Shown: positions 1-9,109, counted from the stretch's first letter. The stretch: DNA of 63,271 nucleotides from an uncultured Bacteroidota bacterium (GCA_903881665.1 CAIRUC010000022.1:1-63271), one strand, 5' to 3'. The notes: generated from the letters alone by a model not told the origin. Numbers and translations are program-made.

Positions 1-103
1 CAACATTGTTAGGGGCAATCACAAGGGTCGCCCTATTGCTATTGTCACCACCATCATTATTTTCACCAACAACATTGTTGGGGGCAACCACAAGGGTCGC
101 CCC
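1..103. repeat. Two direct copies of a ~34-nt repeat inside the transposase gene
   Basis: Positions 1-34 and 70-103 are near-identical direct repeats (two mismatches in the first 30 nt), with a 69-nt period, which is 23 codons. The duplication therefore keeps the frame and repeats A-T-L-V-[VI]-A-P-N-N-V in the protein. The left edge of the window cuts the array, so more copies may exist. Confidence 0.75.
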
Positions 104-373
104 TACGATTTCCAAAATGGCGTGAAAATGGTTGGGCATAACCACATATTCGTGTAATTCTATGTTTGAAAATCGATTTGGCAATTTCAACCATTCCAAT
201 TCAATCATTTTTCCGGCATCATTCAATTGCATTTCACCGTTTTCTATTTTTCCAAAACAACATACCCTATTCTGACAACAAATGGTAATAAAATACAATC
301 CCGCCTGCGAATAATCGTATCCTTTTAACCGGATAGACCTACGATGGTGGATATGCGGGTTGTATTGATTCAT
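1..373 (-). CDS. REP-associated tyrosine transposase (IS200-like Y1_Tnp), 3' end outside window
   Basis: Reading the minus strand from the ATG at 371-373 gives 124 open codons that run off the left edge, so the C-terminus and the catalytic tyrosine are not visible. The N-terminus begins MNQYNPHIHHRRSIRLKGYD, then has an F-I-T-I-C-C-Q-N-R segment and the metal-binding HUH motif in V-V-M-P-N-H-F-H-A-I-L. This order is typical of RAYT/Y1 transposases, which handle single-stranded REP hairpins. Just after the HUH motif the protein carries an in-frame insertion with the segment A-T-L-V-[VI]-A-P-N-N-V twice. Whether the gene is intact cannot be told from this window. Confidence 0.85.
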   Translation of the reverse strand, partial: MNQYNPHIHHRRSIRLKGYDYSQAGLYFITICCQNRVCCFGKIENGEMQLNDAGKMIELEWLKLPNRFSNIELHEYVVMPNHFHAILEIVGATLVVAPNNVVGENNDGGDNSNRATLVIAPNNV

Positions 374-546
374 AGTTCTATTAGTCTATTGTCGCTAATT
401 TGGAAAGAAGCAAGTCTTTTAATTTATCTAAAATTGTTATTTCCTTTTGATAGTTTTTCATTTTCTCTTTTCAAGATAAAACGAAGAGAGATAAATTACC
501 ATTTAAAAGGTTTGTGAACGAAATAAAAGGTAATAAATGCGCATTT

Positions 547-581
547 TAAAAACAAAAGGCCGATGCAATACACCGGCCTTT
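547..581 (-). terminator. Intrinsic terminator of the tatA operon
   Basis: An 8-bp perfect inverted repeat (AAAGGCCG at 555-562 and CGGCCTTT at 574-581) with an 11-nt loop lies 20 nt past the tatA stop. On the minus strand it is followed by a T-rich run. It closes the minus-strand envelope operon. Confidence 0.8.
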
Positions 582-601
582 ATAATAGTTTGAAAGATAA
601 A

Positions 602-802
602 TTATTCTTTTCCTTCGATTTTCTTTGAATCCTCGTCGTCGCCTTTGGAAGCGTCTTTGAATTCTTTAATGCCTTTCCCTAAGCCTTTCGCTAATTCGGG
701 AATTCTCTTTGCGCCAAAGAATAATAATAAGGCAACAATAATTAGGATGGTTTCAGAGCCTCCAAGTCCTCCTAGAAGACCAAGTATAATTGTAAGTGTC
801 AT
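602..802 (-). CDS. tatA: Sec-independent protein translocase subunit TatA/TatE
   Basis: This 66-residue protein forms the translocation pore of the twin-arginine system in the inner membrane. It has the classic layout: a short hydrophobic N-terminal helix (I-L-I-I-V-A-L-L-L-F-F-G-A-K), the F-G-x-x-[KR]-[IL]-P-E-L hinge as F-F-G-A-K-R-I-P-E-L, an amphipathic G-L-G-K-G-I-K-E-F helix, and an acidic/lysine tail. I chose the internal ATG at 800-802 because the upstream TTG-initiated extension of 17 residues is not conserved in TatA. It is the last gene of the minus-strand envelope operon and precedes a clear terminator. No tatB or tatC is visible nearby; Bacteroidota often keep tatC elsewhere. Confidence 0.92.
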   Translation of the reverse strand: MTLTIILGLLGGLGGSETILIIVALLLFFGAKRIPELAKGLGKGIKEFKDASKGDDEDSKKIEGKE

Positions 803-967
803 GACGAGTTGTTTGTCGTGGTAAAAATACAAAGATTCTACCCCCCTTAACAATCTTTTATACTTGTTTTGGGTTTATTATTGCCATAAATGATATAAAT
901 CAATGTATGTCAGTCATTTATAATCATGAAGATTTTGGTGTATTTCTCTTTTAAGCACATCAATGCT

Positions 968-3319
968 CTATTGGCCTTTGTTAGTGATACAGTTTTCGCG
1001 TCCATTATAAGAGCAAAAATATCCACATTCATTAATTATTTCTTGATAATAATGTGTGGCATTGAACTCACTTTTTAAGCGTTTGTAATTTGAATATTCT
1101 ACAAAATCGGCATCCTTTATTCCAGCGGGCAATCCTGTTTCAATATAAAATGTATGTTCACATTTGGCAGCCATCCAGTAACATTTAGCTTTAAACTCTT
1201 TATTATTACTAAAGTTCGCCGCACGTTCATAGTACTTCCGCGCTTCGCGGCAATCTACATAACTTCGAATGGAATTTTCGGCTGAATAGGGCCCTTCTTC
1301 ATATTCTCGATTAGCTAATTGCGCATCGGTATCAAAATAGAAGGAAGTGTTCGATACTGAACGACAATTTCCATAATAGGTCATGTTGTATAATCCATTC
1401 GCATAAAAGAAATAATTCATTGCTTTTTCGCTTGGCACTTTACTGCTATCTGCAGCAAGTTTTATCGACCTCATCTTAATGGCAAATTGCAATTTGTTTA
1501 ACGGATTTTTCTGGGGCAAGGCATGGTCGCAATCGTGGCAATCGGTAATGTGCATGTTAAACGGATTAGCATCTAACATACTTTGACCCGAAGACGTATC
1601 TTTTCGAAAGGCAGCAATTGCTCCGTCGAAATCGTAATTGTAAATCTTTATAGTGGCGTCTAACTCATAAAAATCGCGAAGCGAATATTTGTACATAGAA
1701 ATCAAGTACGACTCTAGCGGACGATGAGTTCTTTGTTCGAGATATTGAATCATGCTATCGGTAAGTTCTTCGCTCTTATAAAAATCATTCCCTTGTGAGA
1801 AGGCTATTTCAGCATATACAGGTTCATTTTTATGTTCGTAATAGTTAGATAAATTACGTAACAGATAACGATTTACGTTATCGTATCGCAACGTAGGATT
1901 TTGTGCGTCATGTTTAAAGGCAGTTAAATAACGCAACAATTTTTCTTCTTGATCCGGAGTAATATTGCCTTTTGTAATTTTATCTAAATAAAGCAATGCT
2001 TCAGTCACTTTATTTTGTCCTTTTATTAGCGGATCTGTGATCGACTCCATATTCATTTCTTTTAACACTAATTCCGCACGATCCGATTGTCCGTTGAGAT
2101 AATATAAATATGCCAACGAAGTTTTCCATACAAGTGGTTTACAAAGCGCAGGGTTTTTGACTGCAGAGGCGATTAAACTAATTAAACTATCGGTTTGTTC
2201 TTTTTGAATGGTATACCAAGAGTAAGAGGAGTAGCTTTTAGATAATGAAGAAGTGTCTATTTCTTGTTCTGATTGATAGATATAATCATATCCATAATCT
2301 ACTTTATTATCAACTTTACTTATTTCAATAATGTTTACGGCACGCATTAAAAGCAACATATTTTTGTCGGATGACGGATTAATGGCCAATATGTTTTTCA
2401 TAGCCACTAACGGTGATGCATATACTCCATATAATTGCCATAATACTTCTTTCTCGGTATTGGTTTTTGCGATAGCTAATGTTTGTTGCCAATCTTCAGG
2501 CTCTTGTGGGTGAAAACTGGTATAAGCATCAAAACGACAGTACCCGCTTTCGTAAAATAATTTCGAAAAGAGATAATTCGACTCACTATACTTTTGTTGT
2601 TTATAAAGAGAGCCTGCTTTGTAACACAAGCACCTTTCGTAAATTGTACCTAGAGTAGGTTTGTCGGCAAAATATACTTTAAATGCATTGATTGCCTCTT
2701 GGTACTTTGCTCCAAAATACAAACTACGAATCCATTGAAATGCATAGCGATCTTTAAGAAAGTTATTTTTTTCTTTTTTACATTCTAACTGAAATACCGT
2801 TGCCATACTATCAATATAATGTTCATCGACTTTTCTCTCGCTCCAAGTGTAATAATACGTATTAGCAAATGCTTCTGCCAGTTTCGCGTTTTTAATATAA
2901 ATTAAGGCAGAAGTATAATTCACATCGCGCTTATGAGTAAGTAATTCTTCAGGAATCGACTTATTTATTTTAGTTGAATAAATGAGGTTTTCTAATTCAG
3001 AAATTGTAGCGTTATATAATAACCAACTAATACTGGTAGTACTTACTGACTTCTTCAAATACCCCGACCATTCTTCAGCATTTTTTAGCATATAGTTTTC
3101 ATTACGCGAATAATCATTATTGCTGTAGTAAGAATGATAAGTAATGAATAGAGGGGATAACGTTGTTTCGCCGCTTATTTCTGGAGCGAACAAAGATTGA
3201 TCGGTAAAATCTTCAGGATCGCCCCCTGAACACCCTTGGGTTTTCTTGCTAGTCCACAGGAAAAGCGAGAACAAACTACTTAAAACAACTAAAAATATTT
3301 TGAAAGTCAGCTTTTTCAT
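968..3319 (-). CDS. Large exported helical/TPR-like protein of unknown function
   Basis: I do not recognise a named family. The start is set at the ATG at 3317-3319 (783 residues), giving MKKLTFKIFLVVLSSLFSLF, a good signal peptide. A Cys-Ser-Gly-Gly-Asp-Pro-Glu-Asp segment follows; the Cys lies near a lipoprotein position but lacks a classic lipobox. The rest is rich in Tyr, Asn, Lys and Glu and looks like an alpha-helical solenoid: several stretches resemble TPR pairs, e.g. Y-Q-E-A-I-N-A-F-K and K-Y-S-E-S-N-Y-L-F-S-K-L-F. Cys-His pairs (D-C-H-D-C-D-H) occur near residue 610. The first 44 nt overlap the end of the upstream lipoprotein gene. An extracytoplasmic scaffold role is only an inference. 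Confidence 0.7.
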   Translation of the reverse strand: MKKLTFKIFLVVLSSLFSLFLWTSKKTQGCSGGDPEDFTDQSLFAPEISGETTLSPLFITYHSYYSNNDYSRNENYMLKNAEEWSGYLKKSVSTTSISWLLYNATISELENLIYSTKINKSIPEELLTHKRDVNYTSALIYIKNAKLAEAFANTYYYTWSERKVDEHYIDSMATVFQLECKKEKNNFLKDRYAFQWIRSLYFGAKYQEAINAFKVYFADKPTLGTIYERCLCYKAGSLYKQQKYSESNYLFSKLFYESGYCRFDAYTSFHPQEPEDWQQTLAIAKTNTEKEVLWQLYGVYASPLVAMKNILAINPSSDKNMLLLMRAVNIIEISKVDNKVDYGYDYIYQSEQEIDTSSLSKSYSSYSWYTIQKEQTDSLISLIASAVKNPALCKPLVWKTSLAYLYYLNGQSDRAELVLKEMNMESITDPLIKGQNKVTEALLYLDKITKGNITPDQEEKLLRYLTAFKHDAQNPTLRYDNVNRYLLRNLSNYYEHKNEPVYAEIAFSQGNDFYKSEELTDSMIQYLEQRTHRPLESYLISMYKYSLRDFYELDATIKIYNYDFDGAIAAFRKDTSSGQSMLDANPFNMHITDCHDCDHALPQKNPLNKLQFAIKMRSIKLAADSSKVPSEKAMNYFFYANGLYNMTYYGNCRSVSNTSFYFDTDAQLANREYEEGPYSAENSIRSYVDCREARKYYERAANFSNNKEFKAKCYWMAAKCEHTFYIETGLPAGIKDADFVEYSNYKRLKSEFNATHYYQEIINECGYFCSYNGRENCITNKGQ

Positions 3320-4295
3320 AATGTTGTGTAATAGAATGATCGAAATGGTATAAAACAATATTAAAGGTATCACTATTTAGTTTATCTGCAATTTGTTTCG
3401 CTGCTTTTAAACTTGTTTTGGGTGAAATTTCTTCTACTTTAATTTCGTCGCCAGGCAAAATAAAAGTACCATGCAACAGGGTTTCTTTTATACAGATATA
3501 TCTACCGCCTCTTTTTCCTACGAAAGCTGGGTTTCGATTAAAATTATTATCTGTTATTTCATTCAATAGTGTAATTCCCTTTCCATGTCTGGATAAAACA
3601 GACCAACTAAAAACAGGTAAAGCTACATCAAAAGGCAAGGGATATTCTTTAATATATTCGATGTAGTTGGCCGCATTGTTATAATCGTAAATTGAATTTT
3701 CTTTGCTTTGTGGAGACAATACTCCCATGTTATAAAACATCAGCATGCCGCGATCAACGGGCGGTACGCCTGTTGATCTTTTATATTTTACTTGATGTAA
3801 ACGGATGGTGGCACTCCATATTATTTTTTTTGAGTAATCAATTTTTAATTTTTCAAGTAACTTAAAATAGGTATCGCGAGTGGTGGTTGTCCAGTCGCAA
3901 TCGATTTGTACTTGTTTTGGATTTTTACCAAGACTATTATTTATTTGATGTAGTAATGTAATCAAATGTAAAGAAAGAGTATCTATTCCTGCAGCATCAA
4001 GATGGCTAATAACTTTATTCTCGATATAAACTACAGGGATTACTAATAGGTTGGGCGGTATGGATGACGATGCGGTAATCTTTGCGACAGGGAAAGCACT
4101 GTTTTTATTTGTGATCCATCGAACGTCGAAATAATGTAAGTATAATGCATGAACCTTTAAGTCGTTTAACAAAACGCTATCGGAGGCCTCCAATTTGAAT
4201 TTGCTTTTCCAGTAATAAAATGAATTATTGGTTTGTGGATTATTACTGCAACTGGCAATAAAAAAAGCCCAAATAATAATTAGTATTCGCGACAT
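3276..4295 (-). CDS. Lipoprotein with a DUF3142-like (TIM-barrel-like) domain
   Basis: The start at 4293-4295 gives 339 residues with a lipoprotein signal, M-S-R-I-L-I-I-I-W-A-F-F-I-A-S-C-S. The mature part has an I-D-C-D-W-T segment after a run of hydrophobic strands, followed by a helix (Y-F-K-L-L-E-K-L-K-I) and a strand (K-K-I-I-W-S-A-T-I-R-L-H-Q). That pattern resembles DUF3142, thought to be related to glycoside-hydrolase barrels. The family assignment is tentative because it rests on motif recall only. It lies 10 nt after the EnvC-like gene and overlaps the next gene by 44 nt, so it is cotranscribed and probably sits in the envelope. No catalytic acid pair can be assigned with confidence. 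Confidence 0.65.
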   Translation of the reverse strand: MSRILIIIWAFFIASCSNNPQTNNSFYYWKSKFKLEASDSVLLNDLKVHALYLHYFDVRWITNKNSAFPVAKITASSSIPPNLLVIPVVYIENKVISHLDAAGIDTLSLHLITLLHQINNSLGKNPKQVQIDCDWTTTTRDTYFKLLEKLKIDYSKKIIWSATIRLHQVKYKRSTGVPPVDRGMLMFYNMGVLSPQSKENSIYDYNNAANYIEYIKEYPLPFDVALPVFSWSVLSRHGKGITLLNEITDNNFNRNPAFVGKRGGRYICIKETLLHGTFILPGDEIKVEEISPKTSLKAAKQIADKLNSDTFNIVLYHFDHSITQHYEKADFQNIFSCFK

Positions 4296-4305
4296 GCAAT
4301 TTTTA

Positions 4306-5541
4306 TCAACGACGGGAAATCCAGCCTTGAGGGTCGAGTTTTGTACTATTCTTCCAAATTTCGAGATGCACCTCGCCATGGCTTGATTCTTCAGCCGATT
4401 CTGCTACAGTTCCGATTTGTTGTTTAGTAGATACTTTGTCGCCTGTTTGTACGGATACATTATCAAGATTGCTATATACAGTTAAGTAATCACCATGACG
4501 AATAATTACCGCTTTACCTGCTCCAGGAATTCCGATAACACCACTAACGGTACCGTTAAACAATGCACGAGCATTTGATCCTTTAGAAGTTTGAATATCG
4601 AGTCCGTTATTGTTAATCATCACTCCCTTTAACTCCTTGTGAGGATGTTGTCCGAAAGTAGAGGTAATAGTACCTTGTTCAACAGGCCAAGGCAATGTTC
4701 CTTTATTACCTGAAAAACTACTTGACAATTTTTGCGCCTCGGGAGTTAATGTAAAGACGTTTTTATTCGTTACATTTTTGTTTCCCGATGCAACTGCTTT
4801 TTTCTTAGCGGCTTCAATTTCTTTTTTAATTAAATTTTCGATTGCACGGTCGAGCTTTAGTTTAGCGGCTTGTTTTTCTTGAAGTTGTTTTTTTAATTTC
4901 TTTTCTCGGTCACCTAAAGTTTTCAGAATTTCATCTTGTTGCTTTCTTTCTTTTTCGAGAGTGGACTTTTGTGTTTGTTCGGTATTTCGTAATGCGGTCT
5001 TCTCGTTTTTCTTGGCGACCAGCTCAATTTTTTTCCCGGTTAATTTAACCTGGGTACTATCTATTTGTGCAGCCTGTTGTCTTCTGTATTCACCGTATTG
5101 CTTCAAATATTTAATCCTACGATATCCTTGGTTGAAATCATTCGCAGCGAAAATAAACATCATACGTTGGTAAACATTTTGATTATGATAAGCATAACGA
5201 ATCATAGAGGCATATTCATTTTTTAATCGCTTCATCTGCTCTTCAAGCGAAAAAATTTCTTTCGATGTGGTTTCAATTTCTCCGCCAATAGAAGAAATTT
5301 CGGAGTTGATAGTAGAGATTAATGACTGACGCAATTCTATTTTTTTACGTAATGCATTAAGCTGTTCGGCGGTGACCGATTTGTTTTTAGAAACTAATTG
5401 AAGCTGTCGGTTGGTGAATTCAATCTCCTTTTGAAGTTTTGCTTTTTTCGACTCAAGATCTTTCTTCGACTGACCACTAACAGAAAGTGTAATCAGACAA
5501 AAAAGAAATAAATAACAAAATCGCTTAGCGAATGCGTTCAT
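4306..5541 (-). CDS. EnvC-like murein hydrolase activator: coiled coil plus degenerate LytM (M23) domain
   Basis: The start at 5539-5541 gives 411 residues with a signal peptide ending ...L-S-V-S-G-Q. Residues ~25-255 are a long Lys/Glu/Gln-rich coiled coil, and the last ~115 residues form a LytM/M23 fold (G-L-D-I-Q, I-I-R-H-G-D-Y-L-T-V-Y, G-E-V-H-L-E-I-W). Zinc ligands are eroded. The usual H-x-G-x-D is N-N-N-G-L-D, losing the His. The usual Y-x-H-L is Y-S-N-L. Only the final His and the Asp remain. This matches non-catalytic EnvC/NlpD-type activators that switch on amidases at the division site. It overlaps the DUF4292 gene upstream by 17 nt. The amidase partner is not in the window. Confidence 0.88.
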   Translation of the reverse strand: MNAFAKRFCYLFLFCLITLSVSGQSKKDLESKKAKLQKEIEFTNRQLQLVSKNKSVTAEQLNALRKKIELRQSLISTINSEISSIGGEIETTSKEIFSLEEQMKRLKNEYASMIRYAYHNQNVYQRMMFIFAANDFNQGYRRIKYLKQYGEYRRQQAAQIDSTQVKLTGKKIELVAKKNEKTALRNTEQTQKSTLEKERKQQDEILKTLGDREKKLKKQLQEKQAAKLKLDRAIENLIKKEIEAAKKKAVASGNKNVTNKNVFTLTPEAQKLSSSFSGNKGTLPWPVEQGTITSTFGQHPHKELKGVMINNNGLDIQTSKGSNARALFNGTVSGVIGIPGAGKAVIIRHGDYLTVYSNLDNVSVQTGDKVSTKQQIGTVAESAEESSHGEVHLEIWKNSTKLDPQGWISRR

Positions 5542-6373
5542 AATTAGAAGGGACGTTGAATGGAAATTCCTGCGGTTCACTAACAGTTACTTTTCCGTAC
5601 TCTATATGTATTTCGAAATTTTTTTCGGCAATAATTTTTGTTACTGATTTAAATGGGAATAATCCACCACTAGTCACGCGGAAATCATCATAATCAGTTG
5701 TAAGCATTTTATTTATTTTTTGATCTTCAACACTTAATTTATCGATCCGAAAGCTATTCTCATCTACATAAACATCTTGTATAACTTGCTTATTTGGATC
5801 TTTTTCTTCGAGCGCTCTTCGTAAATTCTTTTTATTTAACGAACTCAAAATATAATATTTATCTTCGATATAAACAGAATTAAATCTGTTTTCGTTTTTC
5901 TTATAGGCAAAGAAATTACCAAATAAAATAGCTTGTACTATTTCAAAATTTACTTTCATTTGAAGCAACTTATTTACACTTTCAAAACTAGTTGCTTGAT
6001 ATTGGCCATGAATACGATCTAGCAGTCTTACTGAGTCGGGGGTTACCATTACTCTTGCAACTTCAATTCCTAATAATGGAGAAATAGAAACCCAAATTAC
6101 GCTATCTCTCTTGCTTCGCATACTAATATTAAAGGAAGTTTCACTTCCATCCTGAATTGTTGTAACGCTAGCCTTTGCCGTAACCCATTCTGGCTTAAAG
6201 GAAGCTGAATCGATTTTACTTAACAGTTCCTGAACAGATTTGTCCTGCATAGGACGAATTTCGTTTGTAGTATTCGGATGCATTACGGCCTTTCTGCTAC
6301 GGCATGAAGGCAACAAAAGCGCAGCCGAAATACATATAACGGTAACGAATATCCGATAATACGAATTACTCAT
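5525..6373 (-). CDS. DUF4292 family lipoprotein
   Basis: The start at 6371-6373 gives 282 residues with a lipoprotein signal (I-S-A-A-L-L-L-P-S-C). The body matches DUF4292 as I know it: A-K-A-S-V-T-T near the start of the mature domain, S-V-I-W-V-S-I-S-P-L-L-G-I-E-V-A-R near residue 105, then V-R-L-L-D-R-I-H-G-Q-Y. The fold is probably a LolB/LolA-like half-barrel in the periplasm, which suggests a role in lipoprotein or lipid handling; that is inference. The first 8 nt overlap the TPR gene and the last 17 nt overlap the EnvC-like gene, so translation is probably coupled. Confidence 0.85.
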   Translation of the reverse strand: MSNSYYRIFVTVICISAALLLPSCRSRKAVMHPNTTNEIRPMQDKSVQELLSKIDSASFKPEWVTAKASVTTIQDGSETSFNISMRSKRDSVIWVSISPLLGIEVARVMVTPDSVRLLDRIHGQYQATSFESVNKLLQMKVNFEIVQAILFGNFFAYKKNENRFNSVYIEDKYYILSSLNKKNLRRALEEKDPNKQVIQDVYVDENSFRIDKLSVEDQKINKMLTTDYDDFRVTSGGLFPFKSVTKIIAEKNFEIHIEYGKVTVSEPQEFPFNVPSNYERIR

Positions 6374-8111
6374 AGAATTTCTTATCACTGATTTTCTTAT
6401 CAATTTGTTCTGAATGATCACCCGTAGCTTTTGCTTCTTTCCATTTGCTAACGGCTTCCTCAATGTTGCCTATTTTGAAAAGCACGTCACCGTAATGTTC
6501 AATTATTGTTCCATTTGAACTTCCACCATGCTCTAGTGCTTTCTCTATCCATATTTTGGCTTCTGTAAATTTACCTTGCACAAACAACACCCACGCATAT
6601 GTATCTTCATTAGAAGGATTGTTAGGAATTAATTCATTTGCCTTTTTCGACATTTCGGCAGCCTTTTCGAGATCTGACTTTCGCTGGGATAAATAATAGG
6701 ACCAGTTATTAAGGATGTTCGCGTTGGAAGGATCTAGTTTTAATCCTTTATCATAGTATTTATCAGAATCATCAAATCGCTTTAACTTATTATATGAATC
6801 ACCTAGATTTGAATAAAATTCAATCAACTGCGCATCATTATCAACCACCATTTTACTTCCGGCTAATAACGCTTTAGCAGCTGTTTCATATTTCTTGTTT
6901 TGCATTTTTGCAATCCCATTAAAGAGGTATAAAATGCTTTGATCAGCAAATAGTCCGAGCGCTTCTTCCGACTCTTTTTCCATTGAAATATAATCTTGCA
7001 AATCAGACTCAACCAACATCAATTGTTGCCAAGCTTGAAGATTTTGTTTATTGAGAGTTAGTGATAATCGATACTGATCTCTTGCCTTAGCATAATCCCT
7101 TTTCATATTTAGAAAATCGCCATATACTGCTTGTGCTGTTGCCTCTTGTGGATGTGTTTCACTCATTCGTTTACTTAGCTCCATGGCCTGAGTCATCATT
7201 TCAGAATCGTTTTGTACCAATGGGAAATAAGAAGTAAGTATTCTGACTTTTACATCGGGCGATAACATCTTCGAACTAAAAGCTTTTTTCAATTGCTCAA
7301 AAGATTCTGCTTTTTGTCCGTTCGCTCTAAGCTGTTCGGCTAATGCCAATGAGATTGTTGGATTTTCCGGATCGATGGCCTGCATTCGGGAAATCGTTTT
7401 CATTGTTTCCTCTTTCAAATTATTGGCAGAATATAAATCAACCAACATTGTATAATAATCGATGTTTTGAGGATCAGTAGCTATTAATTTTTCAATTTCT
7501 GCGGCCGCCGCTTTAATGTTACCCAGCTTTAAGTATAAACGTTGCTTTTGAGAAGTTAGATCACGATTAACGCCCATTTTTTCTTCTATCAGATCATACA
7601 AATGAATTGCATCCGTTAGTTTATTCAGCATTAAGTACGTTTCAGCCTCTTGAAATTGATACTCGACTCCTTCGGGATGATTTTTCGAAAGCTTATGGTA
7701 AATAACACCTGCCTCTGAAGGCTTACCGTTGTTTTCATACGCATCTGCTAATAAAAGTTGATACCAATCGTTTGATGGATCTAAATCAGCTGCTTGCTTA
7801 GCAAAAAAGAGCGCATCCGCAAACCGTTTACCATCACTGTAAATGGAAGCCAATTCATACATTGCAGCATGATTTTTCGGATCAGTGCGTAACACTTGAG
7901 CAAATTGTTCAGCGGCTTTTTCTGGGTTGCCAATGAGTTTCTCTTTCATAGCATCATAGTACACATACGTAGCTTTAATGCGATTATCTTCCTCTTGTTT
8001 AGAAGTGGGCTTATTGACTGAAGTGAATGCTGACTTTTTCGTAAATCCACAACCGTTAAGTATGAGAAGGCCTGCAAAAATTGGAAGAAAGAGAACTCGT
8101 TTTAAAATCAT
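6366..8111 (-). CDS. TPR-repeat lipoprotein
   Basis: The start at 8109-8111 gives 581 residues beginning M-I-L-K-R-V-L-F-L-P-I-F with lipobox L-I-L-N-G-C. Nearly all of the rest is tetratricopeptide repeats. Typical units are A-A-E-Q-F-A-Q-V-L-R-T-D-P-K-N-H-A-A and D-K-Y-Y-D-K-G-L-K-L-D-P-S-N-A, with the D-P-x-N turns that mark TPR ends. TPR arrays bind partner proteins, so it is probably an assembly factor for envelope or lipoprotein complexes. The longer reading frame from 8216 would lose the signal peptide. Start and the stop of the upstream nucleotidyltransferase overlap as ATGA, which indicates translational coupling. Confidence 0.9.
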   Translation of the reverse strand: MILKRVLFLPIFAGLLILNGCGFTKKSAFTSVNKPTSKQEEDNRIKATYVYYDAMKEKLIGNPEKAAEQFAQVLRTDPKNHAAMYELASIYSDGKRFADALFFAKQAADLDPSNDWYQLLLADAYENNGKPSEAGVIYHKLSKNHPEGVEYQFQEAETYLMLNKLTDAIHLYDLIEEKMGVNRDLTSQKQRLYLKLGNIKAAAAEIEKLIATDPQNIDYYTMLVDLYSANNLKEETMKTISRMQAIDPENPTISLALAEQLRANGQKAESFEQLKKAFSSKMLSPDVKVRILTSYFPLVQNDSEMMTQAMELSKRMSETHPQEATAQAVYGDFLNMKRDYAKARDQYRLSLTLNKQNLQAWQQLMLVESDLQDYISMEKESEEALGLFADQSILYLFNGIAKMQNKKYETAAKALLAGSKMVVDNDAQLIEFYSNLGDSYNKLKRFDDSDKYYDKGLKLDPSNANILNNWSYYLSQRKSDLEKAAEMSKKANELIPNNPSNEDTYAWVLFVQGKFTEAKIWIEKALEHGGSSNGTIIEHYGDVLFKIGNIEEAVSKWKEAKATGDHSEQIDKKISDKKFYE

Positions 8112-9109
8112 GATTCTGTTGAATAATCTCCCATACTTAAATCGCGGAGCTGTTGTTTGTAATGAACGTGATTTCCTATCAAAGAATTGTCGATACCAGC
8201 ATTTTGAAGAACACAATGTTCACGTACAATACTGTTTTTAACTACACTGTTCAATAAATTTGTACTGTTGCCAACTGAAACATGAGGCCCTACCACTGAA
8301 TTTTCAATCACTACATTGTCGCCGATATAGCAAGGAGGGAGGATCACTGAATTTATAATTTGTGCGGATGCGGATATATGGTTATTGGGATATTTAATAT
8401 CTAAAACGCGACGATTGGTATAAACAGTGGCATCTTTATTTCCGCAATCGAGCCACTCATCTACTTTCCCTGCCTTTAAACGAAGTCCTTTGCGTTTCAT
8501 GTTTTCTAAAGCATTGGTAAGTTGGTATTCGCCTTTATCGCGGATGTTATTATCGATTAGATATTGTAATTCTTTCTTTAGGTTTTCTCCATCTTTCATG
8601 TAGTAAATACCAATGATAGCAAGGTCACTCACAAACTCCTGAGGTTTCTCAATAAAATCGGTGATGGTTCCATCACTTTCAGTTTTTACTACGCCAAACT
8701 GACGAGGATCTTCGATTTGTTTTACCCAAATAACTCCATCGCAATCGGCATCCATTCTAAAATCAGCACTGAACAATGTGTCGGCAAAGGCAACAACAAC
8801 AGGTCCTTTTAATGCCGCCTCGGCACAAAGTATCGCATGCGCAGTTCCTAACGGAGTATCTTGATAATGGATCGTTCCTTTCGCACCTAAATTTTCGGCA
8901 ATGGCTATCAAATTTTTCTCTGCCTCATCGCCAAAATGGCCAACAACATATGCGATCTCCTCAACTTTCTGATTACACATGCGGATAATATCTTCCACTA
9001 AATGTTGTACAATCGGTTTACCTGCAACAGGAACAACTGGTTTAGGTGTTGTAAGTGTATGCGGCCTCATGCGTTTGCCCATGCCGGCCATTGGAACTAT
9101 AATTCTCAT
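8108..9109 (-). CDS. Sugar-phosphate nucleotidyltransferase with left-handed beta-helix
   Basis: This 333-residue protein transfers NMP to a sugar 1-phosphate. The N-terminus shows the RmlA/GlmU signature I-V-P-M-A-G-M-G-K-R-M-R-P-H-T, then T-P-K-P-V-V-P-V-A-G-K-P-I, with the catalytic Lys in the P-K-P segment. A-F-A-D-T-L-F carries the metal-binding Asp, and G-V-V-K-T-E and F-I-E-K-P-Q follow. From about residue 245 hexapeptide-like I-G-N/V-V-I-E-N-S-V repeats form a left-handed beta-helix. Glucose-1-phosphate uridylyl- or thymidylyltransferase is most likely; sugar and nucleotide cannot be read from the motifs. It sits between dut and the TPR lipoprotein gene, ending in an ATGA overlap with the latter. 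Confidence 0.9.
   Translation of the reverse strand: MRIIVPMAGMGKRMRPHTLTTPKPVVPVAGKPIVQHLVEDIIRMCNQKVEEIAYVVGHFGDEAEKNLIAIAENLGAKGTIHYQDTPLGTAHAILCAEAALKGPVVVAFADTLFSADFRMDADCDGVIWVKQIEDPRQFGVVKTESDGTITDFIEKPQEFVSDLAIIGIYYMKDGENLKKELQYLIDNNIRDKGEYQLTNALENMKRKGLRLKAGKVDEWLDCGNKDATVYTNRRVLDIKYPNNHISASAQIINSVILPPCYIGDNVVIENSVVGPHVSVGNSTNLLNSVVKNSIVREHCVLQNAGIDNSLIGNHVHYKQQLRDLSMGDYSTES

Noticed and set aside
886..921. 8-bp inverted repeat ATAAATGA/TCATTTAT with a 20-nt loop between tatA and the 783-residue gene
   Set aside because: The arms are all A/T except one base pair, the loop is long and no T-tract follows; chance is a fair explanation.
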